A stretch of 64,000 nucleotides of DNA. Origin: Owenia fusiformis. Taxonomy: Eukaryota; Annelida; Polychaeta; Sabellida; Oweniidae. This document shows, one piece after another, positions 38,473-50,500 of the stretch (positions within the stretch are counted from its first letter, which is position 1; every line of letters begins with the position of its first letter). The notes below the pieces were generated by a model that was not told where the DNA came from, made no database searches, and saw nothing but the letters and a program-made list of their open reading frames with translations. The stretch lies in assembly GCA_903813345.2 (NCBI GenBank), contig CAIIXF020000011.1, positions 35,004,166-35,068,165 on the forward strand, in the 5' to 3' direction. Made by a program: the position numbers and the translations under genes.

Positions 38473-39580
38473 TCCCCTCAGTAGGTCTGAGGTGAAGACC
38501 AGTTAAATGTACATGCTACATGGTTAATGATGTGATCTTTTGACCAACTGAAAGTATGCAAGGTTTGGTCTTTGGGATTGTCGGACGGCGGGATAAAGTT
38601 GATGTGAATAACTGAATAATTGCACACCCAAATGGACTGATTTAAACCATCACTCTCGGTCTAATATTGAATTTCAATCGATCAAGGCATAACTGATCAT
38701 GGAATGATGCAGGTCTCGGCTGACCAATTTGAGTGAACTTCTGTTGGAAAGATTTTCTGAGTGTATACATTTGCCATCTGAACATTCAAGAGGACATGGC
38801 CAGATCTGACACCATACCATGGATATTAATATTGCAAATGATTTGAAGCATCATGCTAAACATGTATTATGGAGGTGAATCCATCAAAACTGGACTTTTT
38901 CAACAATCGCTTATTCAATGATTTTTGTTCCCTTCAATGGGTATGAAGATCCAGTGGAAAAGTCTACCATAATCCATAGAAACATTGTAAGTGAATTCAT
39001 GAATTGTACATGTGATTATATGTCCAAACATGTAAGGGATAAGAATACTAAGTAAATAAACACCTCAACGCACATCTTAATAAATGTCTTTTTACTCCAA
39101 GGGATGTTGTCAAGATGTTGACAGATGTGGAAAAGGGGTCAAGGGAAAAGTCCAAATTTGAGGTAAGGGTTAGGGTTAATATTAAATTGAACTTAATTCT
39201 GTTCTTCCTCAACTATTGACATCTTGGCACCATCCCTAATAAATGTTTTAGTTTGTTGTCAAAACTTCCTTTTGGATTGAATTTTTTGAGAATTTTATAC
39301 ACTCCCATTAAAATGGGATCTTGGGGATTTATGTACAATCTAGCCCTGTTCAACCCCTGTTTCAAGTTAAAATCGAATGTCTCAAATCATTACTACATAA
39401 TCTCAAATGCCAATTTAGAATGTCTAGATTATTATTCTATTGATATGTGCCAACAAAGAATAGAGAAGAGTTGAAGGAATCTTTCCCTTACCTTTCCCTA
39501 GTGTAGAAGGTCAAGATATTTGAGGTAGAAATGCTTTAAAAAGTTGCGTGGAATTGAGTGACATCCACTTGTATAAACTA

Positions 39581-39749
39581 GGGAACAGCGGGGTAAGGGC
39601 CAATGGGCATGACGGGCCATCAGTTATTTTGCGGTTTTAAAATAAACCTATAATGCAAAGAAGGTTTCTGATAGAATGGCCCTCCTTGCTCCGAGGAACA
39701 TTTACGATTCAGAAATTCATTTTAGGGCCCGTTTTGCACCGCTGTCCCC
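39581..39749. mobile_element. 170-bp MITE-like element
   Basis: GGGAACAGCGGGGTAAGGGCC at the left is inverted at the right (GGGCCCGTTTTGCACCGCTGTCCCC) with a small gap. Non-coding. Confidence 0.55.
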
Positions 39750-39834
39750 TAATGGCATCACCTATTTACTTTTTAGGAACAAGAATATTAAAATATTGAA
39801 GAATAACTAACTTTTTCAAATAGCAATTTTGCAT

Positions 39835-39840
39835 TTATTT
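39835..39840 (-). promoter_or_regulatory. Polyadenylation signal of the 600-aa gene
   Basis: TTTATT on the plus strand is AATAAA on the minus strand, beginning about 12 nt after the TAA at 39853-39855. This implies an extremely short 3' UTR. Confidence 0.5.
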
Positions 39841-39852
39841 TTTCCATATTGG

Positions 39853-41655
39853 TTACAAAACTTCACTCTTTGTATTTGTAACATCAATGTTTTTGTCAAT
39901 GTCCAGAGTGTTGCTAACGTTGTTGGATCTGCTAACAGAAGAACCGACATTTCTCGTATTTGGAGTTTTAACAGAAATTTCAATGTCTAGTTGAGCTTCG
40001 GCGTTCGTTGGCATAACATGTTCTGTGACGTTTGCCTCATCTTGATGCGCGTCCATGGTCTCTTCATTTTGATCTGTTAAAGCCCATTGAGGCATAACGA
40101 CCTTTTTGTTGTCATCGTGATCTCCGTGATTGTTCGGTGTTATCATGATCTTATTTCCCTCATTGTTGCCCATGTTATTATCTTCGCTGTTTGGTGTGCC
40201 ATAACGTTTTGGGGCTTGATTGTCTGCTCTCCCGTATGTTGAGTGCAAGTGTTCTCTGAATACATCGGTGGATTTATAATCACGTTCGGAGTTTTCATCT
40301 ATAGCATTGAGTCTGTTTAGATTAACATTGTGTACATCAAGATTTGAAATAGGTCGATACCGTCCTTTTTCTTGCTTCATTGGCCTTTCGATTGTTGCTC
40401 CAGATTCTAACCTAGACCCTGTTGATCCGGAAGGCCGTCTTTTACCTGCTGTAGGTGAAGGGCTTAGGCGGTCTATGGATTGTTTGAGATGGGCGTGTAG
40501 ACATCCTTGATCACCGACTAGTTCTGATCTTTGATCGTTATTCCCACCATACAAAATAGGATGTCTCCCAGTTGAACTGTTGTCTTTAACAGGGTCTTTA
40601 ACTCTGACTAAGTCAGTAAGGCGTATGGCTTCGAGTCTCTGTGCATTCCTACTAGCGCGCTGGGACTGTTTCTTGAACCGCCTAGATACGTCACCCTCCC
40701 CAACTGTCCACGGTCGCTTTTGATTAACCTTCGGTAGGGATAAATCGAGGCGATTTGTGCGGGATTCTGAATGTCCATATGTATTTTTGTAAGGTACGTC
40801 AACGGCATCCGTTACTATGGTGGCCTTAATCTGTGATGTCATCCAAGTGTACCCCTGGTATCCTCTTAGTTTTGGGAACGGGTCCACGGTTGTTGGACGC
40901 GGTGGTTCCAACTCAAATACTCTCCCACTAACCTTAAACTTTACACGATTAGGTGTTGAGACTTTGGAATCGTTTTTGTTATAGTACTTAAAATTATCCG
41001 TTCGTGATCCTTGATGAGGTGTGTTAGTTGTTACCCTACCATTTGCGGGCAATTCATGCGTATTCATATGTAGGTCATCCATCAACTCGTTGACAACATT
41101 GTTTGGAGTAGGAGGCATTTTTTCGTGGACATTGTCTTGGACTTGCGTCTCCGTTATAGTCGTAATTGCATCTTTCGATTTATTCCGTTTAAAATTGTTT
41201 CCTTGGGTGACACAGCGCCTGGAAGTCAAGGTTACGGGACGAGACTCGTTTGTCAAAGCAGGCGTTTTAACTCCATATTGAAATAACTTTCTCACATCCT
41301 CTGAACTAACAGAATGTGATTCTCTTGGTGTTATCCTACTGAAGTTTAACAGTGAGTTATATGACCTCGCATTTTGCATCTGACCTTGTGTGTCATTATC
41401 ATCAGATTCAGCAAATGGTAGATCAGTTCTGTCCGTTATATCCCCCGTCACAGTTTTAATGTCTTCACCTACGGTTTCGCTAATTCCATTATGATTGCCT
41501 TGAAGTTTGTCAAGTTTTGGAGCCATCGTATCATCTCTTGGTGTCGCATTCTCGCCCTTTAGTACGAATGTCTCGTTTATTTTCTCTGGCATTGGATCAA
41601 TGTAGATAGACATATTAACAGGAGCCTGGTATTCGTAAATGTTTGTGGTGTACAT
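39853..41655 (-). CDS. Unrecognised intronless 600-aa protein
   Basis: I do not recognise this protein. It is a 600-residue uninterrupted reading frame, hydrophilic, rich in Asn, Asp, Thr, Ser and Arg, and without an obvious signal peptide or membrane segment. Most of it looks disordered. The middle is the most protein-like part: STPNRVKFKVSGRVFEL at about 233-249, then DPFPKLRGYQGYTW at about 258-271. RVKF (237-240) fits the protein phosphatase 1 docking motif (RVxF), which alone is weak evidence. A basic stretch (SRRFKKQSQRASRNAQRLEA) follows at about 325-345. Its length, far above chance in this AT-rich sequence, and a polyadenylation signal just past the stop support a real gene. It is divergent from the SPMIP4-like gene 1.46 kb away, so a testis or cilium role is possible but only inferred. 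Confidence 0.75.
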   Translation of the reverse strand: MYTTNIYEYQAPVNMSIYIDPMPEKINETFVLKGENATPRDDTMAPKLDKLQGNHNGISETVGEDIKTVTGDITDRTDLPFAESDDNDTQGQMQNARSYNSLLNFSRITPRESHSVSSEDVRKLFQYGVKTPALTNESRPVTLTSRRCVTQGNNFKRNKSKDAITTITETQVQDNVHEKMPPTPNNVVNELMDDLHMNTHELPANGRVTTNTPHQGSRTDNFKYYNKNDSKVSTPNRVKFKVSGRVFELEPPRPTTVDPFPKLRGYQGYTWMTSQIKATIVTDAVDVPYKNTYGHSESRTNRLDLSLPKVNQKRPWTVGEGDVSRRFKKQSQRASRNAQRLEAIRLTDLVRVKDPVKDNSSTGRHPILYGGNNDQRSELVGDQGCLHAHLKQSIDRLSPSPTAGKRRPSGSTGSRLESGATIERPMKQEKGRYRPISNLDVHNVNLNRLNAIDENSERDYKSTDVFREHLHSTYGRADNQAPKRYGTPNSEDNNMGNNEGNKIMITPNNHGDHDDNKKVVMPQWALTDQNEETMDAHQDEANVTEHVMPTNAEAQLDIEISVKTPNTRNVGSSVSRSNNVSNTLDIDKNIDVTNTKSEVL

Positions 41656-43119
41656 GACGTCGTTGTGAAGGAAAAACTTCAGTTCTTTTATTGACGACTA
41701 TGATTCCCTTGTAATAAAGTTTCGTGTAAATATTATCCGTATATTTGGACCAACATTAAAATTTGATTTTACATTGATTACAAGGCGCATATGATTCCAT
41801 TTCGTACACTATTACTCTAACTATGGTTGTCTCTCAGGGAGTTTAAGTTCGTTGATAGTGTTTATATTTAACATACAGTCGCAGTGTTATATTTAGTGTT
41901 TCTATACACCTTTTCTAAATCTCTTTACAAATGTCTTGCACTTCACTTTTGTAAAGAAACGTATCATTCACATAAATTAGATTTGTAAATGTTTGAATAG
42001 AGACATCCAAGAACCAATTTAACTTAGAGTAGAAGTACCATATTGATTAACCATTGAGTACAGAGCAGACCGTCCAATCTTATAGAATATGACAATGTAA
42101 GCTCAGTACCTATTCATCTCCTTCAATATATTTGATTTTGATAAAAATCGATTCGATAATAGAGAGAATGCAATTCCGATAAATAGTTTATTTGTATTGT
42201 AAATATATAATACAGACGCTTCGTGCGAAATGGCACGTCTTTTGCATTCTTCTCCCATATAGTTAGATATTTACTTTCTGATATAGTTTACATATTTACT
42301 TTTTGATAGTTTATCGTATTATTCGGGTTACTACATGATCTTGTCCCATATGGGTTGTTATTATTGAAGGGGGGGGGGGGGGGGTGAAATGTAAAAGATG
42401 TACCATTTTCGTACTTATTGATTGAACAACTCAAGCACCTCTACCAAGCAATATCTCCATGATTTCACGGTTTTGTTGAGCATACAATAATACAATTTTA
42501 GTTATTGTAATGTTTAAACGATCTGGGAATCAAAATCCTATTGTCAACTAGACTTAGGCTTTAGACTATATTTCATTAAAAAGTTTATATTTACCGCAAT
42601 TGAAATATAAATTAATTGAAACAGAGTCAATTTGAATGATGATTTTTGCATTTGAAATATTTTTATTTGTTTTTAGATGTCTCCAACATATCATAGTTGT
42701 GAAGTGAATATGAAATTACGTCATAATAAGTTCAAATAAATTATTTGAAATTCGATGACGTCAACATAACATGGGACTATGTGACGTTTATCTGCTTTAT
42801 AAGACGTCACGCGGTTACTATTTTGTTTTAAAAACAACAAACTTAATAATGCAACAAAATTGTCACTTTGAATTCACGCCCATGCTCTTAGAATTATTAA
42901 CATCCTATATTCTAAACAAAATAGCTGGCCTGTGATGTCATCTATTTCTTGTGAAATCACTTCCGGCTTGTCGCCAAAGAGATGAAATCATATTTCTTGC
43001 ATCGGGGTGGGGAGGGGAGAAACAAAACCGTTCAAGCGGATTAAAATAGCAAAGGCTATGAAACCACGTCGAATTTGAAATACAAAAGATTATTTCGTGG
43101 TAAAGAACAGTTGAAAGAA
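41656..43119. promoter_or_regulatory. Intergenic region between two divergent genes
   Basis: 1.46 kb between start codons of the 600-aa gene (-) and the SPMIP4-like gene (+). It holds a G run near 42369-42385 and a cluster of CRE-like sites with a TATA-like TTTATAAG at 42715-42810. No coding sequence recognised. Confidence 0.5.
42716..42809. promoter_or_regulatory. CRE-like site cluster upstream of the SPMIP4-like gene
   Basis: Four CREB/CREM-type sites in 94 bp: TTACGTCA (42716-42723), the perfect TGACGTCA (42756-42763), TGACGTTT (42782-42789) and AGACGTCA (42802-42809). CTTTATAAG at about 42795-42803 is TATA-like. CREM drives many spermatid genes in vertebrates; such regulation here is inference. 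Confidence 0.55.
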
Positions 43120-45971
43120 ATGGAGAGTGCAGTTCTCCCAGGGTTTGTTCCTATATCAGCGAACATGATCTCGACAGATCTGTTCACGCCATCACAAAAA
43201 GACAGAGCAACCATTCCTATTATAGGGTAATTCATAATTCGTTGTTCTAAACTATTCATTTTCGGAATTACATGCTTGTTATAAATTGTCAATCGAATTT
43301 AAATTCAAAATTCTAATTATTGTTGGAATAATAAAACCGCTCTCTGTTAGTGTACAGCCAGTGAAGGTCAGCGAGCCAGGTGATCAGTCATGGGCCGAGA
43401 ACATAACATGCTACGGAGGAATTGGGCGTTTGCCCTTTAGAGGTGAAACTCGCGTCAGAGATCTTCATGTAGCTAGGAGCCATCGACATTATGGTAGCGG
43501 ATTCTGTAGATACCAAACAAGGGTTCAACCCACCCAGATTACATCATTGCTAAAAAGTGGTTGCCGTCTTAATGATCAAGTGTGAGTGAATTGGCAACTT
43601 CTATGGGAGAAATAGTATGGCAGCTCCACCATATAATTATTAATAGCAGAATTTTTACAAGCGTTATACAACGGATATCAAGAATCATATCATATATCGC
43701 TAACCGATCTCAGATAAACAAAATAATGAAATCAGAGACAAATCTAGTGATAAAATCAATATTGTAATACTGTTCTGCATTATTTTTGACTCCATTCGCA
43801 ATTGTACATTTTCTGTTTAGGTTGCCAAAGCCTTTTGACACGCCTTTAGAGTAAGTAGCGTTTAGAATGTTCTTTTAAAAATGTAAATTTCATATTCAAT
43901 TGAATGAGATCTTGGCTGATGTTATCTGATGAGAAAGCAAGTGTAACATCGTAGCGTCATGTTGTCCCCCAAGTTTGGGTATGACCAACACAAATGATAC
44001 ACTGCGCTGTATTGTATTTAAGGCCCTGGTCAGACCAAATCTCTATATCAACAGATCAAGGTGTCTCTAGAGCATGTCAAAATCTAGCATAACTAGGCAA
44101 ACTTTCTTTTCATAATTTCTTTTTAGTTTGACATTCGTTTTAAAAAGAGGTGAAAGGAAAAAACTAGATTACAAAATTCTAACGTCTTGCCAGCGCTTCT
44201 TTGCTTTCATTTGTTATTTTAAGCCCGGCAATGAAGTTAAAAGATGCGCCGACAGAAGGAAGACCATACACATCACATGTATTCCCAAGAAATGATCCTA
44301 ACAGAAACGATTCTCTCGGTACGTTTCGATTTCTTATGGGCATTTTCATTGAGTTAGAAAATATGACTAAACTAAATTAAAACTATTTTGCATTCGAAAA
44401 TATGGCAAGTACTTTGCATTACAACATATAGCCACTGCTTTGCATTAGAAAATATGGCAAACGTTTAATTTTGGATTAGAAAATATGGCAACTGATTTGC
44501 ATATAATTTTACAGTATAGTAGTGTCATGTGAAACACAAAGAGCAAATGAGCAGCCAGATATCAATTACTTCTTAAGCCCAGGATTATACTTTATAGGAA
44601 ATTCACCATTGACGGGAGCGACACGGGACGCATTAAACGAGATCAACCGCGACCTATACCAAACATGCAAATACCAGCAGACGTATCAGGACCACACCAA
44701 CTACATACGATCGATTGTGAAAGAACGCGCTGCAAAACAAAAACAATTGGCCAATACTAGACATAATATGATCAAAGAAAAGTATCCAAAAATTGATGAG
44801 GCGCGTGATGCTTTACCGAATGCAAATGATAGAGATGATAAAGAAACTGTGGACCCCAATGAGAAAGGTCCTACTCTTAAGAGTATATTGATTAAAAAGC
44901 ACTTCTGCCCTATACACGATGCAACTCCACCGAAAGATGGCACTCTAAAGCCTGAAAAACCAGGGGTAACGCCCTGTTGGCCTCCAAGTTTGAGTTATAA
45001 AATCGATCTGAAAACAGCAAAGCTCAATGGAATTAACCTGCCGAAATTTCCACCTGCCTTACGCAGCGCATACAGTCCAGAATGTTGCTGCAATTTGATT
45101 AAAACGTCAAAATCGGTCAGTTTTGCCAACATCAATATCACCGACACACCGATGCCAACTAAACGTACCAAGCGGCCTCCAACGCCTTTTAAAGATCAAC
45201 AAAGCAATGATGCGGACAAGACCGAACCAGCAAAGGAAAATTCTGGCAAACTGTTCAAAGGAAAGTGTTTCGTGCCAAGTGATATGAAAGAGAAAGATGA
45301 ATACCTTAACAATACATGTTTGAATACAAGCACAGGAAAGCTGCAAACTCAAGCCATGATTGACCATATTCGACCGTCACGTAAAGCGATGCAAACAACG
45401 CGAACGCAGTTGAAGGAGTTGAACGGCGTACAACTTCCAGTTCCTATTGACTACCTCATGTATGACAGTATGACAGAAGAGGACCAACCGGGGAGCAACG
45501 TATCTTCTGATTCTTGCCGAAAACCGAAACCACGCGAGAGAATCGTCGACAAACTAGGAGTGAGGTTCAAGTCTGCAGCCCACAAAAGGTAAGTTAGTAT
45601 TTTTCCAATTAAAAGAAAACACTAAGCCAAATTAAGTTCGACATGGTTGTACTGTGATTTAAAACATGCAATTCCCCATATAATAGGTTCTGGTTTCATA
45701 TTATTAATACCATTTAGTTATTATTGCATTAGCATTGTTGTAATTTGATTGAACTTACATGTGTACTTGACTTGCGACTTTTTATTTTATTAGTAGAGTG
45801 ATTCAACATACAGCGAATTGAATCCTTGTCTGATATAAAAGAGCCACATATTGCTTTTCTTCTAGGTTTCATGCTACACACCCAGACCCACTTAAAGACC
45901 TCAGAGATGCACGAAAGGACGGCAAGCAATATTTCTTCTTTGGCTTCCACGCTTCAGCATTTAGGGGCTAA
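43120..45971 (+). CDS. SPMIP4: SPMIP4/C7orf31-type sperm microtubule inner protein, six exons
   Basis: Predicted to lie inside doublet microtubules of sperm flagella, by family membership. Exons: 43120-43226, 43351-43581, 43821-43850 (30 nt), 44224-44318, 44520-45588, 45866-45971. Phases agree and the product is 545 aa. Features recalled from the C7orf31 family: CYGGIGRLPFRGE, then HRHYGSGF, then a VLPKP stretch encoded across the 30-nt exon, then GRPYTSHVFPRNDPN. TRDALNEINRDL..TYQDHTNY resembles the family's later TREANIRKNL segment. A long charged, Lys/Pro-rich tail ends with HPDPLKDLRDARKDGKQYFF in the last exon. A stop at 43042 lies upstream in frame and 43120 is the first in-frame ATG; an out-of-frame upstream ORF (43058-43078, six codons) precedes it. 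Exon 5 uses the AG at 44518-44519 rather than the one 5 nt upstream, which alone keeps the frame. A 3' AATAAA lies at 46474. Confidence 0.7.
44395..44512. repeat. Degenerate short direct repeats before exon 5 of the SPMIP4-like gene
   Basis: GAAAATATGGCAA occurs at about 44396, 44447 and 44480, each followed by ACT/ACG..TTTGCAT-like text, ending at the exon 5 acceptor. Confidence 0.55.
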
Positions 45972-46866
45972 TCATCTTTTACGGTATTCGAGGATGACTT
46001 TTGCCATGCATAATCATGGAGCAAATGCAAAACGCCAGCACTTGATTCCATATTTTAGTTTTTGAAGTGGATTTAAACCTCAGTATTTGTAGGAATGATT
46101 TGCATTAATGGACGCCAAATATATCTTTCAAATAGGTCCCATTCACCTTCAGTATCAATATGGTATATTCAGGGACGACATTTGCATTTCAATGAGGGAT
46201 ATTTTGAATTTGGTTGTGCATAGCTTGACATGAGAGAAAACAACAGGACACTAAAGAGAGATGGACTTGAAATAGGGTATACTAAACTTTGTTTCATACT
46301 AGGCATTGTTTTTAGTTTTTCTCATAAAAATAAATATAAGAAAGATAACATCATGTGACAACATTCAAAACTAAGTTATGTTTATGCCTATCGGTCGTAA
46401 CAACCATTTTCTTTAATCTTCCAGATATCGTACAAAAAACAATGTTTCAAGTACAAATCATATTTATTTGAAAAATAAAGTTTTAATACAAAATGTCATT
46501 CAGTTAAATAATGATTCTGCTAAATGCTGTGTATAAAATATGTACATATAAATGCATATTATTTCAGAATAAGACGTATGTACATGAATGTAATGTACTG
46601 TGCCTTCCATTGAAAACTACTGGTTAAGTCGTTTATAAAATTATGTTATACAATACAATTGGAAAACTGTTATACAATGATACAATTATCAAAATATTTG
46701 TATAGATAAATAACTATTTACAATACAAATCTTGCATAAAAGCAAGCTTTAATAACAGTATGATTTGCCTCGGATTTACATATAAAATATAAATGAAATG
46801 TCTCTTCTCAAAAATGCAAGGCTTGAAAGCACTTACTGTACAACATAATTTACAATCATAAAAAGT

Positions 46867-47049
46867 CAGGCCCGTAGCCAGGGGGTTCGCAGGACCAAAA
46901 ATTCTTTCAAAATAATGCAGTTTTCACCATTTTGAGCACTTCTCAAGTGATTTTAGCCATATTTGGGGCAAAATTGTCAAATGTGAACCCCCCTGGAAAT
47001 TTTTGAAAATTGACCCCCCCCCCCTTGTCAAATCCTGGCTATGGACCTG
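46867..47049. mobile_element. Dispersed MITE, GGCCCGTAGCCAGG-ended, copy 1
   Basis: CAGGCCCGTAGCCAGG at the left and CCTGGCTATGGACCTG at the right are inverted. The interior shares TTCACCATTTTGAGCACTTC (opposite orientation) with the copy at 57122-57257. It contains a C run. Confidence 0.75.
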
Positions 47050-47386
47050 AAAGTGCTCACCTTGTGATAATACATATGTGCAAAAGACATAGGTAAGGAT
47101 ACGTGGCATTGTATACATAGATCATAATATATAACAGATCTGTGCAGAAAATTGGCAAAAATTTAAGCAGATAAAACATGGGACGGTTCTGTGCAATTCT
47201 GTTACATTGCAGTCATCAGGGCAGAATTGAAATCTCATTTTTATATAATATCAATATCATTATTAAATGATGTGTATGCCTACATGAATGTATCTCATCA
47301 AGGGCATGCCATTTTATGGTTTATTGTAAAGTAATGGCTCATTATTATAAACTCCTATATGCTGAGATTGTGAAACCTCCAATGTA

Positions 47387-47465
47387 CTGAGTGCCCCAAA
47401 AGTAGGTTGACAGTTATCCAACAATCTCTTTCAGTAAACTGTAAACCTACTGTTGGGCCACCCTG
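47387..47465. mobile_element. 79-bp hairpin MITE with TA flanks
   Basis: CTGAGTGCCCCAAAAGTAGG and, inverted, CAGGGTGGCCCAACAGTAGG form the ends. TA flanks both sides (47385-47386, 47466-47467), as for Tc1/mariner-derived MITEs. Confidence 0.7.
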
Positions 47466-47564
47466 TACAACACACTAATATAACAATTACAATAGCTTAT
47501 ACTCAGTATAATGTTCTTGGCATTTAAAATATGGCTGAGATTCTGATCAGATGTGAAAAACCAG

Positions 47565-50500
47565 TTAACTCAACAATGAGCCCAGGAATTCCTCATATGA
47601 GATTCTACCATCCATATTCGTATCAAATTGAGCAAGAATATGGTACATGTCTTCTTTAGTAGCCTTCACTTTGCAGCTTTCTAGAACTTTTCGGAAATCA
47701 GCAACATTTAGGTAACCCTCATTTGCAGTATCAAACTTCTTGAATGCCCTTCGTATACTTTTCCAGTCTTTAACCAACTGCAATAAGATGATACAAAGCT
47801 TAATCTATGTTCTTACATTGAGTTTTTCTCCAGTCGTGACATTCTCACTAGTAAGGAAGTATGCAATGTTTCAATTCATGAAAATGTTGGAAACATGAAA
47901 ATAGGTCTGGCATTAGTCCTGTAGAATACAAGAATAACTAATGGTGGCAAAGAATGACATGTCTTTGTACTCTCAAAATAGTGGGCACTTATGGGGAAAA
48001 TTGCAACATAGCCTTGGTGGCACCCTTTACAAAACGTCCTTTCATATTATATACAAAATTGTTCATGCATCCAAATACTTCTATCAAGCCTACCTTAAAG
48101 ATATAAATGTAATTACATATCAATCATAGCATTACCTCTTTCTTTGTTGTGCCTAAACATTGCTCAAGAGTTTTGATTTCTGTGAATTTGCTGGATTGCT
48201 GTTAGGGTTAAAATAAAACAAACATCACATAAAAAAGTGCAACATTATACATTGTAAAAGTTTGGAACACAACTCTTTCATACCCAAACAGGCATTAATA
48301 ACTGGGAATTTGAAGGGGAATATCACACTTGCTATAGTTTTGGAGGGGAGTGTAGATTGTATATGGTATATGTTAAATTCAAACAAAACAGGTTTTAACA
48401 TGTTATTCAATAGGGAATCAGGCGGGTTGCCAAACTTTTGGAAGGGAGTGTTCTTACTGCATCTTGCTTCAGGTCCCTTCATCACTCATAACTTTACTTA
48501 ACTTTGCAAATCATTCTTTGTGTAGAAATGAGTGCTGTGGAGGAATACAAGGACTTGATGCAAGAAACCAAAATATAAGAATAATTGTTGATTAATATCA
48601 TTTTGTGAGATAAAACAAGAGAATTAAAATGCATGCAATAAATCCTTAATTATCAGAGAATCAATATTATTAGCAATTAAAAGTGCACACAAAAAGTAAA
48701 GTGTATAAAAACCGTTATTTTAAAATTCCAATTAAAAGTGTTCGATGCCTATGTGCATTGCCTTCACCTGAAGACATACATACCTGTGCTTCCATCTGGC
48801 GGGAGTATTTGTTACCGACTAGATTATTTGTGGAAGGTTGGGATGTGAATTGTTCCAGGAAGGGCATGTAATGGAACATCCCATCTTTGTTTAAGTCATA
48901 CTTGGCCATTAACGAATCCACTTCATTCTCAGTGAGGCTAAACTGTAACGTCTGTAGGACACCCTGTAAAGAAAACATAAGATAAATTAATAATATTTGC
49001 AGACCATGTAAAAATAAAGATTAGGTAAATAAATAGTGGTACCATGTATAAATGTAGATAGTAATTTGAATCCACAGAATAATATTATTTGGCAGATGAT
49101 GCAAAATATGAAATGATTAAATGAAATAAAATGGCTATAGATGTTACATGAGAAGCAAAATATGAAAAAAAAGACTTTAGCCCCTATTCTGACTTAGCAG
49201 AACTATTCTCCAAATGTATGTAGAAACAACACATAGGGGTAATTGGATAAACAGATTATCCTATAGTGGATAGATTCACAATTCTGTAGGTGCTAAAATT
49301 TGCCGTGCCATTTAATTTACCAATTACAAAATATAAATCAGATTCGGTAAATTTAAATTTGGCAATTATAAAACATTGTTATGTTGAAGTACACATATTT
49401 GCCCCCAGCCCCATTCAAATAACTTATATCATGTATATAGGATAATCTCTTTATGTACTATATACATATATATAACATATTTTACATTGCGGTATATCAG
49501 TATAATTGATAACCTATAAATGATATATAGGACCCTTACCATTGCCTCATCCTTATGGACGCTTGCAAAACCAGACAAATCAATATGTCTGAACATGTCC
49601 TTCAGATTGGACCAGTTCTTTAGCACATCATATTTCAATCTGTCCTTCATACTACCACTGGCAGCTCCACCGGTGTAGCCCTTGACTAGTACTGGACTAG
49701 GTTGCTCAGTCTCTTTGAATGCAGTGGTCTTAGATCTTCTCAGAACTGTATCAGCGACTGGGTCGGGTTCTGCAATTAATTCAAAGAATACTCTTTGATA
49801 TCCATGTACATATAAGTCAAGGAAATGCAACCAATTACTTATTAAAAATGCAACCATGGCTTTTCATGATACAAAGTACATGTAAGAAGCATTAATATTT
49901 TTCACCAACAAAAATACAATTTGTTGAAAATATTTATAAGAATAGTCTCTTCCACACTCATCTATATTGTTTTAGAATGTTCCATTTCAGATCTCAATTT
50001 CACTTACCATTCATCTTTAGCTGTCCATCAGCTCCAGTGCAAAACTTCATAAGAAGTTGCCTGAAGCTGTACATGCCATCAGAAGAGGTCTTGAATGACT
50101 TCCATAACTTTTCTATCTCAGCATTCTTCAGAGTTACATCACACCTGAATATAGAGTTATCACATTTGAATACATATTATCACATCTAAATAGGATTATC
50201 ACATTTGAAAACATATTATCATATCTGAGTACCAGATGTGTACATCATTCCTGACCTGATTATAATACATCACTTGTGAATATATATTATCACACCTGAA
50301 TACAGAGTTGTCTGTACAGTACATTAATTCTGACCTAAATAAAAATATGTCACTTGTGAATATATTTTATCACATCTGAATTTATAGTATCACACATGAA
50401 CATGATGAATAGGGATTTATGACAACTGAATAAACATGTTTCAAATATGCACCAAGTGGATACAATTTATCTCAGTTGGGATAAATGTCATGTCTATCAC

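Larger units (their letters stand above)
38437..39852. other. 3' UTR and intergenic gap between two convergent genes
   Basis: Holds the PAXBP1 3' UTR (AATAAA at 38467-38472 and 39055-39060), a small inverted-end element at 39581-39749, and the AATAAA (minus strand) of the next gene at 39835-39840. No gene recognised. Confidence 0.5.
45972..47564. other. Region between two convergent 3' ends
   Basis: SPMIP4-like 3' UTR with AATAAA at 46474-46479, two small transposon-like repeats (46867-47049, 47387-47465) and a minus-strand AATAAA at 47320-47325 for the EF-hand gene. No gene recognised. Confidence 0.5.

Noticed and set aside
39150-39182. GGGTTAGGGTTAA resembling telomeric repeats
   Set aside because: Only about two units; too short to call an interstitial telomere.
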